DNA of 64,000 bases from an uncultured Clostridium sp. (GCA_902496665.1 CABVBU010000002.1:108196-172195); one strand, 5' to 3'; shown: positions 37,516-47,117, numbered from the stretch's first letter. Made by a program: numbers and translations. Notes: a model not told the origin generated them from the sequence alone.

Positions 37516-38814
37516 ATGGACAAGAACAGAATTCATTTATCCCGCAGAAGGCGGGAGACAGATAAGAGGCACAGGCGGTATGTCAGCTGTCTCACCGTGA
37601 TTCTTTTGAGTGCAGTCATGTTATGTGCTGGGTGCACCGGGAAAAACGCAGAGGGAAGCTCTGCCGGTGGCTCTGGGAAACAGACCGCTGCGGCAGACAG
37701 CCAGCAAAACGAAGCCGGCAGCAGCACTGAGGCAGCCCCAAAAACGGAGACAGCTGCTACAGCTTCCCGCAGCTGGAGCAATATGTCTCCGGTAAGTTCC
37801 ATGGATCTTCTCTATGCGGATCAGTTTTCCGTGGATGATTATGAGAATGACATCTCGCTCATCACCATCGGGGATACAGACCAGTTCCTTCTTCTGCCGG
37901 AAGGTGTGTCCGCACCAGCCGGACTGCCGGATTCCATCAAAATCCTCCAGAAACCGGTAAATAATATCTATCTTGTGGCGACATCCGCCATGGATGATTT
38001 CATTCACCTGGACGCGCTGGATTTGATTGCGCTCTCCGGCACAAAGGACACCGGATGGTATCTGCCGGAAGCAAAAACGGCAATGGAAGAGGGAAAAATT
38101 GCCTATGCCGGAAAGTACAGTGCTCCGGACTACGAGAAGATCTTAAGCAGTGACTGCGGTCTCGCTGTGGAGTCCACCATGATCTATCACACTCCCGAGG
38201 TAAAAGAACAGTTGGAACGCCTTGGGATCCCGGTTCTCGTGGAGCGGTCCAGCTATGAGGGTAATCCCCTGGGAAGAATGGAGTGGATCCGGCTCTACGG
38301 TGTCCTGACGGGAAAAGAGGCTGAGGCGGAACAGGTATTTCGCGAAAATATGGACGCTCTGTCCGATGTTCTCGACATGGAACCATCCGGAAAGACAGCC
38401 GCGTTTTTCTATGTGACGAATTCCGGCAGCGTCAATGTCAGGAAGAATGGGGACTATATCGCAAAAATGATCGCCCTGGCAGGCGGAACTTACATTCCCG
38501 GGAATGCCGGTTCTGATGAGAATGCACTTTCAACGATGAACATGGATTTTGAGTCCTTCTATGCCGCCGCGAAGGATGCGGATGTGCTGATCTACAACAG
38601 TACCATTGATGGGGAACTCACCGCGATCGATGAGCTTTGCGCAAAGAATCAGCTTTTTGCGGATTTCAAGGCAGTGAAAGAGGGCAATGTCTGGTGTACC
38701 GGGAAGAACATGTTCCAGGAGACCATGGGCCTGGGGGATATGATCCGGGATATGAACGCGGTGTTTGCCGACGATACCGAATATAGCTTTACATATCTTC
38801 ATCAGCTGAAGTAA
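37516..38814 (+). CDS. BtuF-like corrinoid/tetrapyrrole ABC transporter binding lipoprotein
   Basis: A 432-residue class III solute-binding lipoprotein. A long basic N terminus precedes the hydrophobic core and lipobox LCAGC (Cys40). A low-complexity linker follows, then the periplasmic-binding fold (ALDLIALSGTKD, and ESTMIYHTPEVKEQLERLG). It lies six bases after the lipoprotein gene and is followed by FecCD-type permease and ATPase genes. The ribosome site at the first ATG is weak, so an alternative start is possible. Cobalamin or related substrate is inferred from the riboswitch. Confidence 0.82.
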   Translation: MDKNRIHLSRRRRETDKRHRRYVSCLTVILLSAVMLCAGCTGKNAEGSSAGGSGKQTAAADSQQNEAGSSTEAAPKTETAATASRSWSNMSPVSSMDLLYADQFSVDDYENDISLITIGDTDQFLLLPEGVSAPAGLPDSIKILQKPVNNIYLVATSAMDDFIHLDALDLIALSGTKDTGWYLPEAKTAMEEGKIAYAGKYSAPDYEKILSSDCGLAVESTMIYHTPEVKEQLERLGIPVLVERSSYEGNPLGRMEWIRLYGVLTGKEAEAEQVFRENMDALSDVLDMEPSGKTAAFFYVTNSGSVNVRKNGDYIAKMIALAGGTYIPGNAGSDENALSTMNMDFESFYAAAKDADVLIYNSTIDGELTAIDELCAKNQLFADFKAVKEGNVWCTGKNMFQETMGLGDMIRDMNAVFADDTEYSFTYLHQLK

Positions 38815-38925
38815 CGTGCAGGTGACAGATGAATAACAGCACAGGATCGTCACTGCGTTGAATTCACATATGCTGATGAGGACACAAAAAAATTTTAAAT
38901 TATAAACGAAAGGGGGAGAACGCCT

Positions 38926-39936
38926 ATGTCAACCCAGCCTAAGCGGATCATCCGGGCCTACCTGCTGTTATTTGTCCTGCTTGCAGCCTTAAGCTTTCTG
39001 AGCCTGGCTGTCGGCAGTGTGCGCGTATCGGCAGCAGATATTCTTGCGGCCCTGGGTGGAAAAGAGGGGACTGATATGACCCGTCATATTCTCTTTGATA
39101 TCCGTCTCCCCAGAATGCTGGCGGCGTTGATCCTCGGCGGGGCGTTATCGGTGTCTGGCTTTCTGCTGCAGACATTTTTCTCGAATCCCATCGCCGGCCC
39201 CTTCGTCCTTGGAATCTCTTCCGGCGCGAAGCTCGTCGTCTCGATCTTCATGATCCTGTTTCTCGGACAGGGACTCATCATGAATTCCTGGGTCATGATC
39301 GGTGCGGCTTTTCTCGGTGCCATGGCCGCCATGGGCTTCGTGCTGGCGGTCTCAAAAAAACTTCCTCAGATGTCCATGTTAGTGGTAAGCGGGATCATGA
39401 TCGGATATATCTGTTCGGCGGCAACGGATTTTATCGTGACCTTCGCCGATGACTCCAATATCGTGAACCTCCACAACTGGTCCATGGGCAGCTTTTCCGG
39501 CATCTCCATGGGCGGGGTAAGGATCTGTCTCCTTGTGACTGCAGCAGCTTTCTTTTGTTCCATGCTGCTCTCAAAAGCCATGGGTGCCTATCAGCTGGGG
39601 GAGGTCTACGCGAGAAACATGGGTGTCAATATCAAACGATTCCGGATCGAGCTGATCCTGTTATCCAGCGTCCTTTCCGCCACAGTGACAGCCTTTGCGG
39701 GCCCCGTCTCCTTCGTGGGGATCGCGGTACCCCATGTGATCAAACAGCTGTTTAAGACCGCGAAGCCCATCGTTGTGATCCCGGGATGTTTCCTTGGCGG
39801 TGCAGTATTCTGCCTGTTCAGCGATCTGCTGGCGAGAACATTGTTTTCACCGACAGAACTTTCCATCAGTTCTGTGACAGCGGTGTTCGGAGCGCCGGTG
39901 GTGATCGCCATGATGATAAAAAGAGTGAAACGTTGA
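38926..39936 (+). CDS. FecCD/BtuC-type ABC transporter permease
   Basis: A 336-residue permease with about ten membrane helices, of the FecCD family used for iron-siderophore, heme and cobalamin uptake. Recognisable family segments are RLPRMLAALILGGALSVSG, NPIAGPFVLGISSGA and GPVSFVGIAVPH. AAGGGGGAG precedes the ATG. It pairs with the ATPase that follows. Confidence 0.9.
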   Translation: MSTQPKRIIRAYLLLFVLLAALSFLSLAVGSVRVSAADILAALGGKEGTDMTRHILFDIRLPRMLAALILGGALSVSGFLLQTFFSNPIAGPFVLGISSGAKLVVSIFMILFLGQGLIMNSWVMIGAAFLGAMAAMGFVLAVSKKLPQMSMLVVSGIMIGYICSAATDFIVTFADDSNIVNLHNWSMGSFSGISMGGVRICLLVTAAAFFCSMLLSKAMGAYQLGEVYARNMGVNIKRFRIELILLSSVLSATVTAFAGPVSFVGIAVPHVIKQLFKTAKPIVVIPGCFLGGAVFCLFSDLLARTLFSPTELSISSVTAVFGAPVVIAMMIKRVKR

Positions 39937-39961
39937 TAGGAATAGTCTGAAAGGAGAGCCC

Positions 39962-41101
39962 ATGCAGAACTACCTGACAGCAGACAATTTAACCGTCGGA
40001 TACTGCGGAAAACCGATCCTGTCCGACATCTCCATGAACATCCGCCGCGGATCCATCGTCACGCTGATCGGACCGAACGGGGCTGGAAAATCCACGATCT
40101 TAAAGAGCATCATCCGGGAACTTTCCCCATTAGGCGGACGTGTATTTCTTGACGGCACAGCCCTGGAGGATTACTCGGATCCTGACTTTGCGAAAAAGAC
40201 CGCGGTGGTCATGACGGGGCGGCCGGATCCGGAGCTTATGACGTGTTTTGACGTGGCGGCAGCAGGAAGATATCCGTATACCGGGCGGTTCGGAATCCTG
40301 TCCAAAGAAGATAAGAAAAAGGTCATGGATGCCCTCGAAATGGTCCAGTGTGAAAGCCTTGCGGATGTCCTGTTCCAGAACACCAGCGACGGGCAGAAAC
40401 AGCGGATCCTCTTAGCCCGGGCGATCTGCCAGGAACCGGAGCTTCTCGTTCTCGACGAGCCCACATCCTTTCTCGATATCCGGCACAAACTGGAGCTTCT
40501 CGATATCTTAAAGAAACTGGTCCATGAGCGCAATCTGGCAGTCCTCATGTCGCTTCACGAGCTGGATCTTGCGGAGAGGATCTCCGACTATGTGCTCTGC
40601 GCGGAAAACGGGACCATCGGGAGAACAGGGACGCCCCGGGAGGTGTTTGAGGGAGACTATATCGCAAAGCTCTATGGGATCGAGCACGGGAGCTATCTGA
40701 CGTCCCTTGGATTTCCGGAGCTCCCGAGAACAGACGGAGCGCCTAGGGTCTTTGTCATCGGCGGCATGGGGAGCGGGATTCCGGTGTATCATGCTTTAAA
40801 CCGGGCGGGGATCCCCTTTGCTGCGGGCGTGATCCATGAAAACGATATGGAGTACCAGACAGCGAGTGTGCTGGCAGCAGAAGTGATCCGGGAAGCAGCC
40901 TTCGAACCGGTGGGAGAGCAGCCGTTTCTTAGGGCGAAGAAAGTATTAGAGTCCTGTGAGGCCGTTTTCTGCCCGCTAAACGTCTTCGGAACTATGAATG
41001 AAAAAAACCGGGAACTTCTCCGGATCGGAACGGAACTCGGAAAATTACGGCAAATTCATCTTGACAAATCTGATTCCGGTGATATACTAAATGACAAGTG
41101 A
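39962..41101 (+). CDS. BtuD-type ABC transporter ATPase with C-terminal extension
   Basis: A 379-residue protein. Residues 1-245 form an ABC ATPase: Walker A GPNGAGKS, a TSDGQKQRILLARAI signature, Walker B LLVLDEPTSFLD. About 130 extra residues follow; transporter ATPases of this family are usually about 255. The tail contains RVFVIGGMGSGIPVYHALNR and repeated acidic and aliphatic segments, suggesting a Rossmann-like ligand domain, but I cannot name it. The thrS promoter overlaps the last codons. Confidence 0.85.
   Translation: MQNYLTADNLTVGYCGKPILSDISMNIRRGSIVTLIGPNGAGKSTILKSIIRELSPLGGRVFLDGTALEDYSDPDFAKKTAVVMTGRPDPELMTCFDVAAAGRYPYTGRFGILSKEDKKKVMDALEMVQCESLADVLFQNTSDGQKQRILLARAICQEPELLVLDEPTSFLDIRHKLELLDILKKLVHERNLAVLMSLHELDLAERISDYVLCAENGTIGRTGTPREVFEGDYIAKLYGIEHGSYLTSLGFPELPRTDGAPRVFVIGGMGSGIPVYHALNRAGIPFAAGVIHENDMEYQTASVLAAEVIREAAFEPVGEQPFLRAKKVLESCEAVFCPLNVFGTMNEKNRELLRIGTELGKLRQIHLDKSDSGDILNDK
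41061..41088 (+). promoter_or_regulatory. Promoter of thrS
   Basis: TTGACA (41061-41066), 16 bases, TATACT (41083-41088), placed inside the 3' end of the ATPase gene. Confidence 0.75.
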
Positions 41102-41109
41102 AAAAACAA

Positions 41110-41337
41110 CACGTTGACAGGAAGAGTACGTTCGGAAACTGCTCAGAGAGGGATACATTTGGTGAGAGTTATCCTGCACGGAACGAGCTGAAGACCACCC
41201 TGGAGTGTCCCTTAATCGGGAACGGTGATTCCGTTATCATCAAATGAAGTGGTATAGAAATTCTATACAAGCAGGGTGGAACCACGGGTAATCTCGTCCC
41301 TTGATTATGTGAAAACGCATAATCAAGGGACTTTTTT
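41110..41337 (+). ncRNA. T-box leader of thrS
   Basis: The T-box AGGGTGGAACCACG (41273-41286) is followed by a terminator joining GTCCCTTGATTATG (41296-41309) to CATAATCAAGGGAC (41318-41331) and six T. A likely ACC threonine specifier is seen in GAAGACCACCCTGGAG (about 41189-41204). Uncharged tRNA(Thr) would favour the antiterminator and allow thrS expression. Confidence 0.92.
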
Positions 41338-41580
41338 ATTTACGCGAACAACGAGCCAAAGTCCGCGCTTGCGCGAGACCTTGGCGACTGCCGCGATAAC
41401 AAGGGGAAACTCGCGAAGCGTGTTTTCACTTGTTTGCGCGAGTGACAAAACAGAGACTGTGTTCACACAGGAAACTGAAAACGCGGTATTACAAGCCACG
41501 GCTCGCGTGAGATTTTCACTGAGAAAAAGCAGCTGTAAAATATCTCGGCTGCACGAAATTTTTCCAAGAGAAAAAGGAGA
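41338..41580 (+). repeat. Palindrome-rich stretch between the T-box and thrS
   Basis: This 240-base stretch after the T-box terminator contains several hairpins built on CGCG words: CCAAAGTC-CGCG/CGCG-AGACCTTGG, CTCGCG/CGCGAG, CTGTG/CACAG, and CGCGG with CC-CG near 41490-41505. Similar words (GGCGACTGC, CGAGCCAA, TTATCGC) occur near 49690-49790 and 52835-52855. Its role, if any, is unknown. Confidence 0.4.
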
Positions 41581-41586
41581 ATGAAC

Positions 41587-43527
41587 ATGAAAGTAACATT
41601 AAAAGACGGCTCTTTTAAAGAGTATGCACAGCCGATGGCTGTCATCGACATCGCAAAAGACATCAGCGAAGGTCTTGCAAGAATGGCCTGTGTCGCAGAG
41701 ATCGACGGAGAAGTAAAGGATCTGCGCACTATCGTTGACAAGGACTGCACTTTAAATATCTTCACAGCAAAGGATCCGGAAGGACTTGCAGCACTCCGCC
41801 ACACAGCAAGCCATGTAATGGCTCAGGCGATCAAGCGAATCTGGCCGGAGACAAAGCTTGCCATCGGTCCATCCATTGCTGACGGTTTCTACTACGATAT
41901 CGACCGTGATGAGCCGGTAACATCCGACGACCTCGCAAAGATCGAGGCTGAGATGAAGAAGATCATCAAGGAAGCTCTCCCGTTAGAGCGTTTTGAGCTT
42001 CCGAGAGCAGAGGCGATCGCCCTTATGAAAGAGAAGAACGAGCCGTACAAGGTAGAGCTCATTGAGGATCTTCCGGAAGATTCCATCATCAGCTTCTACA
42101 AGCAGGGTGAGTTCACCGACCTCTGTGCAGGTCCGCACCTCATGAACACAAAGGAAGTCGGCAAGGCATTCAAGCTCATGAACATCGCAGGCGCTTACTG
42201 GCGCGGAAGCGAGAAGAACAAGATGCTGACCCGTATCTACGCGACAGCCTTTGCGAAAAAAGAGGACTTAGACGCTTACGTTACCATGATGGAAGAGGCG
42301 AAGAAGCGTGACCACAGAAAGCTCGGCAAAGAGCTCGGTCTCTTCATGATGAGCGATGCAGGCCCAGGATTCCCGTTCTTCCTTCCAAAGGGAATGATCT
42401 TAAAGAACACACTGCTTGACTACTGGCGCGAGATCCACAAAAAAGCAGGTTATGTAGAGATCTCCACACCGATCATCTTAAACAGAAGCCTCTGGGAGAC
42501 ATCCGGTCACTGGGATCACTATAAGAACAACATGTATACAACCGTCATCGACGGCGAAGATTATGCCATCAAACCGATGAACTGCCCGGGCGGCGTTCTT
42601 GTTTACGCTTCCGAGCCGCGTTCCTACCGTGACCTTCCGCTCCGTATGGGTGAGCTCGGTATCGTTCACCGTCACGAGAAATCCGGTCAGCTTCACGGAC
42701 TCATGCGTGTACGCTGTTTCACACAGGATGATGCCCATATCTTCATGACTCCTGAGCAGATCCGTGATGAGATCAAGAACGTAGCAGGTCTGATCAACCA
42801 GGTATATTCCCTGTTCGGATTCAAATATCATGTAGAGCTTTCCACAAGACCGGAAGACTCCATGGGAAGCGACGAGGACTGGGAGCTTGCAACAAGCTCC
42901 TTACAGGGCGCATTAGACGACCTTGGACTTGACTATGTGATCAACGAAGGAGACGGCGCATTCTACGGTCCGAAGATCGACTTCCATCTTGTAGACGCGA
43001 TCGGCAGAACATGGCAGTGCGGTACGATCCAGCTTGACTTCCAGCTTCCGCAGCGTTTCGAGCTTGAGTACATCGGCGCTGACGGTGAGAAGCACAGACC
43101 GATCATGATCCACCGCGTATGCTTCGGTTCCATCGAGCGTTTCATCGGTATCCTGATCGAGCACTTCGCTGGCGCATTCCCAACATGGCTCGCACCGGTT
43201 CAGGTTAAGGTTCTCCCGATCTCCGAGAAGTACGAGGAGTACGCAAAATCTGTCAAAGCAGCTCTTGACGCGGCTGACATCCGCGCTGAGATCGATCTCC
43301 GTTCCGAGAAGATCGGCTACAAGATCCGTGAGGCTCAGGGACAGAAGATCCCGTACATGTTAGTTGTCGGCCAGAAGGAGCAGGCAGATGGAACTGTATC
43401 CGTAAGAAGCCGCTTCAAGGGCGATGAGGGCGCTGAAGATCTCAACGTATTTATCGCAAACATCAAGGCTGAGATCGCAGGCCGTGTAAACCGTCCGGTC
43501 GAGGTTAAAAAGGAAGAGGAGAAATAA
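41587..43527 (+). CDS. thrS: Threonine--tRNA ligase
   Basis: A 646-residue class IIa synthetase. Order: N-terminal TGS domain, editing domain with HTASHVMAQAIKR, catalytic core with the zinc cysteine in MNCPGGVLVY, motif 2 (GIVHRHEKSG, RCFTQDDAHIF), and a C-terminal anticodon-binding domain. I place the start at 41587, seven bases after AGGAG; an ATG at 41581 is too close. Controlled by the T-box upstream. Confidence 0.97.
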   Translation: MKVTLKDGSFKEYAQPMAVIDIAKDISEGLARMACVAEIDGEVKDLRTIVDKDCTLNIFTAKDPEGLAALRHTASHVMAQAIKRIWPETKLAIGPSIADGFYYDIDRDEPVTSDDLAKIEAEMKKIIKEALPLERFELPRAEAIALMKEKNEPYKVELIEDLPEDSIISFYKQGEFTDLCAGPHLMNTKEVGKAFKLMNIAGAYWRGSEKNKMLTRIYATAFAKKEDLDAYVTMMEEAKKRDHRKLGKELGLFMMSDAGPGFPFFLPKGMILKNTLLDYWREIHKKAGYVEISTPIILNRSLWETSGHWDHYKNNMYTTVIDGEDYAIKPMNCPGGVLVYASEPRSYRDLPLRMGELGIVHRHEKSGQLHGLMRVRCFTQDDAHIFMTPEQIRDEIKNVAGLINQVYSLFGFKYHVELSTRPEDSMGSDEDWELATSSLQGALDDLGLDYVINEGDGAFYGPKIDFHLVDAIGRTWQCGTIQLDFQLPQRFELEYIGADGEKHRPIMIHRVCFGSIERFIGILIEHFAGAFPTWLAPVQVKVLPISEKYEEYAKSVKAALDAADIRAEIDLRSEKIGYKIREAQGQKIPYMLVVGQKEQADGTVSVRSRFKGDEGAEDLNVFIANIKAEIAGRVNRPVEVKKEEEK

Positions 43528-43568
43528 TTCTCTGATCGTTTGGCCAGGTGCTGAAATTTTAAATTTTC

Positions 43569-43605
43569 GCCGGTCTTCGGAACTTTCCGGGGGCCGGCTT
43601 TTTTT
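43569..43605 (+). terminator. Terminator of thrS
   Basis: GCCGG (43569-43573) pairs with CCGGC (43594-43598), with partial inner pairing, followed by a run of seven T. Confidence 0.75.
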
Positions 43606-43686
43606 CTGTTTTTTGTCTGTCTGCTTGCACTTTTTTCCGAATGATGGTATCATATTACGGAATATGACCGTTGGGAGGTTTATCAA

Positions 43687-45111
43687 TTGGCGAAGAAAAA
43701 GAACAAGAAAGTCGTTCGTTATCGCCGGCCCCTGAATATCAATGTGGGCATGATCATTTTTGCCCTCATTTTCTTATATATGGCGTTTTATCTCTATACC
43801 TACCTTCGCAGGGACAAGGTGGAGTTTTATGAAGTTGTGGAGGGAAGTATCGTAAACGATACGAGGCACACCGGAATCATTTTCCGGACAGAGGAGCCGA
43901 AATACACGGACCGTGCCGGAAATATCAACTTTTATCTGAGAGAGGGGAAGAGGGCAGCTGTCGGTACGAGAGTCTATTCCATCGATGAGACGGGAACACT
44001 TTCCGCCCTGCTCGCGGAAAAAACGGACGGGTCTGTAGCCCTCTCAAAGGAAAACCTCGCTTCCTTAAAAAAGCAGCTGTCCAGCTTCAGCCAGACATTC
44101 ACGAACGAAGATTTCCGGGAGGTCTATGATACGAAAAACACCCTGGATGCGGAAGTCCTGGAGTATGTAAGCGTTGATACCTTAAAAAATCTCGACAGCG
44201 CAGTCTCTGAACTGGGCGGAAATTTCACCCAGGTGCGGGCGGATCAGTCAGGCATTGTATCCTACTCGGTGGATTCCATGGAGACACTGACACCTAATCA
44301 AGTGACAGCAGATATGTTTGACAAAAGTTCCTATAAAAAATCCAGCGTTCGCTCTGGACAGCTTGTGGAGACTGGGGCCCCGGCCTACAAGATCATCACC
44401 TCCGAGGACTGGTCCATCGTGTTCCCAATGTCGGAGCAGGAACTTACCACTTATAATGGAAAGACTTCCCTCACCGTAAAGTTTAACGGCAGGGATCTTG
44501 AGACTTCCGGTGCGTTCTCTACCGTGACAGGCGGGGACGGAAAGACATACGGAAAACTCGATTTTTCTAAATATATGGAACAGTTTGTTTCCGACCGATA
44601 TGTGGATTTTGAGATCGTGACCGATGAGGTCCGGGGACTCAAGATCCCGAGAAGCTCCGTCACCGATGTGACTTTCTATGTGATCCCGAAGGATTATTAC
44701 GTGAGCGCAAAGAAGGATTCTTCCGATTCCTCCTCCGTCTCCCAGAGCGGTTTCCGCAAGGAGACCTACGCGGATGGAAAGACGGTGGGTGTCATCACTT
44801 CGTGCACGATCTACTACGCGGATGATGAGTACTATTACGTAGATGCCGGGGAGAACAGTGAACTGAAAGCCGGGGATTTCCTTACAAAGGACGATTCCGA
44901 AGAGCGTTACCAGATCGGAATGACCCAGACCGTACAGGGCGTCTACAATATCAACCGTGGATACGCAGTATTCAGAAGGATTGAGATCCTTTCTTCGAAT
45001 GATGAGTATTACACCATCAAAAAGGGCACCGATTACGGTCTGTCCGTCTACGACCACATCGTCCTGGATGCCAATGCCGTGACCGGAAACGGAATGATCA
45101 TCTATCAGTAG
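43687..45111 (+). CDS. HlyD-like membrane adaptor of the division gene cluster
   Basis: A 474-residue protein with a basic N terminus, one membrane helix (about 20-40) and a large outside part. A HlyD/lipoyl-like segment is visible (EGSIVNDTRHTGIIFRTEE) but the coiled-coil hairpin is short. It begins at a TTG after GGGAGG. Proteins of this kind commonly head the yggS-sepF-ylmH cluster in Lachnospiraceae, 12 bases before yggS here, suggesting a role in envelope or division, but the function is unknown. Confidence 0.6.
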   Translation: MAKKKNKKVVRYRRPLNINVGMIIFALIFLYMAFYLYTYLRRDKVEFYEVVEGSIVNDTRHTGIIFRTEEPKYTDRAGNINFYLREGKRAAVGTRVYSIDETGTLSALLAEKTDGSVALSKENLASLKKQLSSFSQTFTNEDFREVYDTKNTLDAEVLEYVSVDTLKNLDSAVSELGGNFTQVRADQSGIVSYSVDSMETLTPNQVTADMFDKSSYKKSSVRSGQLVETGAPAYKIITSEDWSIVFPMSEQELTTYNGKTSLTVKFNGRDLETSGAFSTVTGGDGKTYGKLDFSKYMEQFVSDRYVDFEIVTDEVRGLKIPRSSVTDVTFYVIPKDYYVSAKKDSSDSSSVSQSGFRKETYADGKTVGVITSCTIYYADDEYYYVDAGENSELKAGDFLTKDDSEERYQIGMTQTVQGVYNINRGYAVFRRIEILSSNDEYYTIKKGTDYGLSVYDHIVLDANAVTGNGMIIYQ

Positions 45112-45123
45112 GAGGTTTTTATC

Positions 45124-45807
45124 ATGTCAGTTGCAGAGAATATAAAGAACGTAAGGGAACGCATGAACGCAGCCTGCCTTCGCGCGGGAAGAGATCCGAA
45201 GGAGGTCACTCTGATCTCCGTCAGCAAGACGAAGCCGGTCTCCATGTTGATGGAGGCCTATGAGGCGGGAGAGCGCGACTTCGGCGAGAATAAGGTACAG
45301 GAGATCACGGAGAAGCGCCCGCAGATCCCGGAGGACGCAAAGTTTCACATGATCGGTCATCTCCAGACAAACAAGGTCGGACAGGTCATCGACAAAGTGG
45401 TCCTGATCCACTCCTGTGACAGCGTTCACCTGGCAGAGAAGATCGAGAAGGAAGCCGCAAAGCGCGATATGATCGCCAATGTGCTCCTTGAGGTCAATGT
45501 GGCGAGAGAGGAGAGCAAATTCGGCATGTTCTTAGAGGACGTAATTCCGAATTTAAAGGAGATCCAATCATTTCCCCATGTCTGCGTAAAGGGAATGATG
45601 ACCATTGCGCCAAATGTCGAAAATGCAGAAGAAAATCGAAAATATTTTAAAGAATTATATCAATTATATGTTGACATCAAAAGTAAAAACATTGATAATG
45701 GTACTATGAGTGTGCTGTCCATGGGTATGACCGGCGACTTCGATGTAGCCGTTGAGGAGGGCGCAACCATGATTAGAGTAGGAACCGGAATCTTTGGTTC
45801 CAGATAG
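45124..45807 (+). CDS. yggS: YggS/YlmE PLP homeostasis protein
   Basis: A 227-residue TIM-barrel PLP-binding protein. The PLP lysine lies in ISVSKTKPV, and FGENKVQE, HMIGHLQTNK and the C-terminal MGMTGDFDVAVEEGATMIRVGTGIFG (in part) identify the family. It helps keep free pyridoxal phosphate balanced. In Gram-positive bacteria it is next to sepF in the ylm cluster, as here. Confidence 0.94.
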   Translation: MSVAENIKNVRERMNAACLRAGRDPKEVTLISVSKTKPVSMLMEAYEAGERDFGENKVQEITEKRPQIPEDAKFHMIGHLQTNKVGQVIDKVVLIHSCDSVHLAEKIEKEAAKRDMIANVLLEVNVAREESKFGMFLEDVIPNLKEIQSFPHVCVKGMMTIAPNVENAEENRKYFKELYQLYVDIKSKNIDNGTMSVLSMGMTGDFDVAVEEGATMIRVGTGIFGSR

Positions 45808-45824
45808 ATTGGAGAGAACTAGAT

Positions 45825-46337
45825 ATGAGCTTTTTAGGCAAGATTATGGATACGATGCGTCTGAACGACGATGAAGATGACGATTACTTCTTAGATGACG
45901 ATTATGAGGATGAGAAACCGGCGAGAAAAGGCCTTTTCAAGAAGCAGACAGCCGATGATTTAGATGATTATGAGGAGGAGAAGCCGAGATTTTTACCTCG
46001 CGCCACCAACAGCAATAAGGTCGTTCCGATGCGCCGCGGAAGCGGAATGGAAGTTTCCTTAATTAAACCGACTTCCTTAGATGACGCAAAGGAAATCTGC
46101 GATTACCTGCTTGCCGGAAAGGCAGTTGTACTTAATATGGAAGGAATCCACACCGAGACCGCACAGCGGATCATCGATTTCACATCCGGATCCACATATT
46201 CCATGAACGGAAATCTCCAGAAAATTTCCAACTACATTTTTATCGCAACCCCGCAGTCCGTTGAGCTGTCCGGCGACTTCCAGGATCTTCTTACCGGAGG
46301 AAACATAGACGTATCCGGACTCAACATCCATCTTTAA
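45825..46337 (+). CDS. sepF: Cell division protein SepF
   Basis: A 170-residue SepF. An N-terminal membrane-binding amphipathic helix (about 1-12) is followed by an acidic Asp/Glu-rich linker (15-60) and the compact SepF core (about 80-160; VVLNMEGIHTETAQRIIDFTSG). It bundles FtsZ filaments and anchors them to the membrane. AGAG precedes the ATG; the gene follows yggS by 17 bases. Confidence 0.94.
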   Translation: MSFLGKIMDTMRLNDDEDDDYFLDDDYEDEKPARKGLFKKQTADDLDDYEEEKPRFLPRATNSNKVVPMRRGSGMEVSLIKPTSLDDAKEICDYLLAGKAVVLNMEGIHTETAQRIIDFTSGSTYSMNGNLQKISNYIFIATPQSVELSGDFQDLLTGGNIDVSGLNIHL

Positions 46338-46349
46338 TCAGGAATCCAT

Positions 46350-47105
46350 ATGGAAAAGGAAGAACAGCTTTTTAGAAAGCGGATCCAGGAACTGGCGGAA
46401 AACGCCTACTCCCGCGATATCCCGCTTCACACAGATTTTCTGACGCTCGCAGAACAGACTGTCTTCCAGAATATGTCGGCTACGTTGCCGCCGGTGAAGT
46501 TCGTACTTTCCGGCGGCTTTCCGATGTCTGAAAGAAAGGTTTTGTGCTTTCTGGCGTCCTATGAGGAGGAGCTCTACGCGCCGCCCTTCGTGTGCTTAAA
46601 GATCGTTCCCGCAAACAGGCGCTTCGCGGAGGAGCTGACCCACAGAGATTATCTCGGAGCGATCATGAATCTTGGAATCGAAAGGGCCATGATCGGGGAC
46701 ATCGTCCTGCAGGACGGAAATGCCTGGGTGTTTGTCATGGAAAAGTTGAGCAGATACCTTGCGGAGAATCTCACGATGATCCGGCACACCTCTGTTGTCA
46801 AGGAGATCACGGCAGATTTTTCTGAGCTTCCGGATCCCGAGATGGAGGAAATTTCCGGAACAGTGAGTTCCGTCCGCCTGGATTCTGTTATCGCGCTTTG
46901 CGGAAGACTTTCCAGGACGAGGGCAGCATCATATATTGAAGGCGAGAAGGTGTCTGTCAACGGGGCTGTCTGCACGAATGTATCGCTGAATCTGCGGGGC
47001 GGAGAGATCTTATCGATCCGCGGCATCGGCAAATTCCGGTTCGGAGAGCCGGGAAATCTTACGAAAAAGGGTCGGACATCCGTCGTGGTGTACCGCTATA
47101 AATAG
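46350..47105 (+). CDS. ylmH: YlmH family S4-domain RNA-binding protein
   Basis: A 251-residue protein with an N-terminal YlmH domain (SGGFPMSERKVLCFLASYE) and a C-terminal S4 RNA-binding domain (about 175-235; RLDSVIALCGRLSRTRAASYIEGEK in part). YlmH of Bacillus acts on the ribosome in rescue and quality control, and the gene sits in the division cluster. Context here is sepF upstream, aroB downstream. Confidence 0.88.
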   Translation: MEKEEQLFRKRIQELAENAYSRDIPLHTDFLTLAEQTVFQNMSATLPPVKFVLSGGFPMSERKVLCFLASYEEELYAPPFVCLKIVPANRRFAEELTHRDYLGAIMNLGIERAMIGDIVLQDGNAWVFVMEKLSRYLAENLTMIRHTSVVKEITADFSELPDPEMEEISGTVSSVRLDSVIALCGRLSRTRAASYIEGEKVSVNGAVCTNVSLNLRGGEILSIRGIGKFRFGEPGNLTKKGRTSVVVYRYK

Positions 47106-47117
47106 GAGGTTAGCCTT

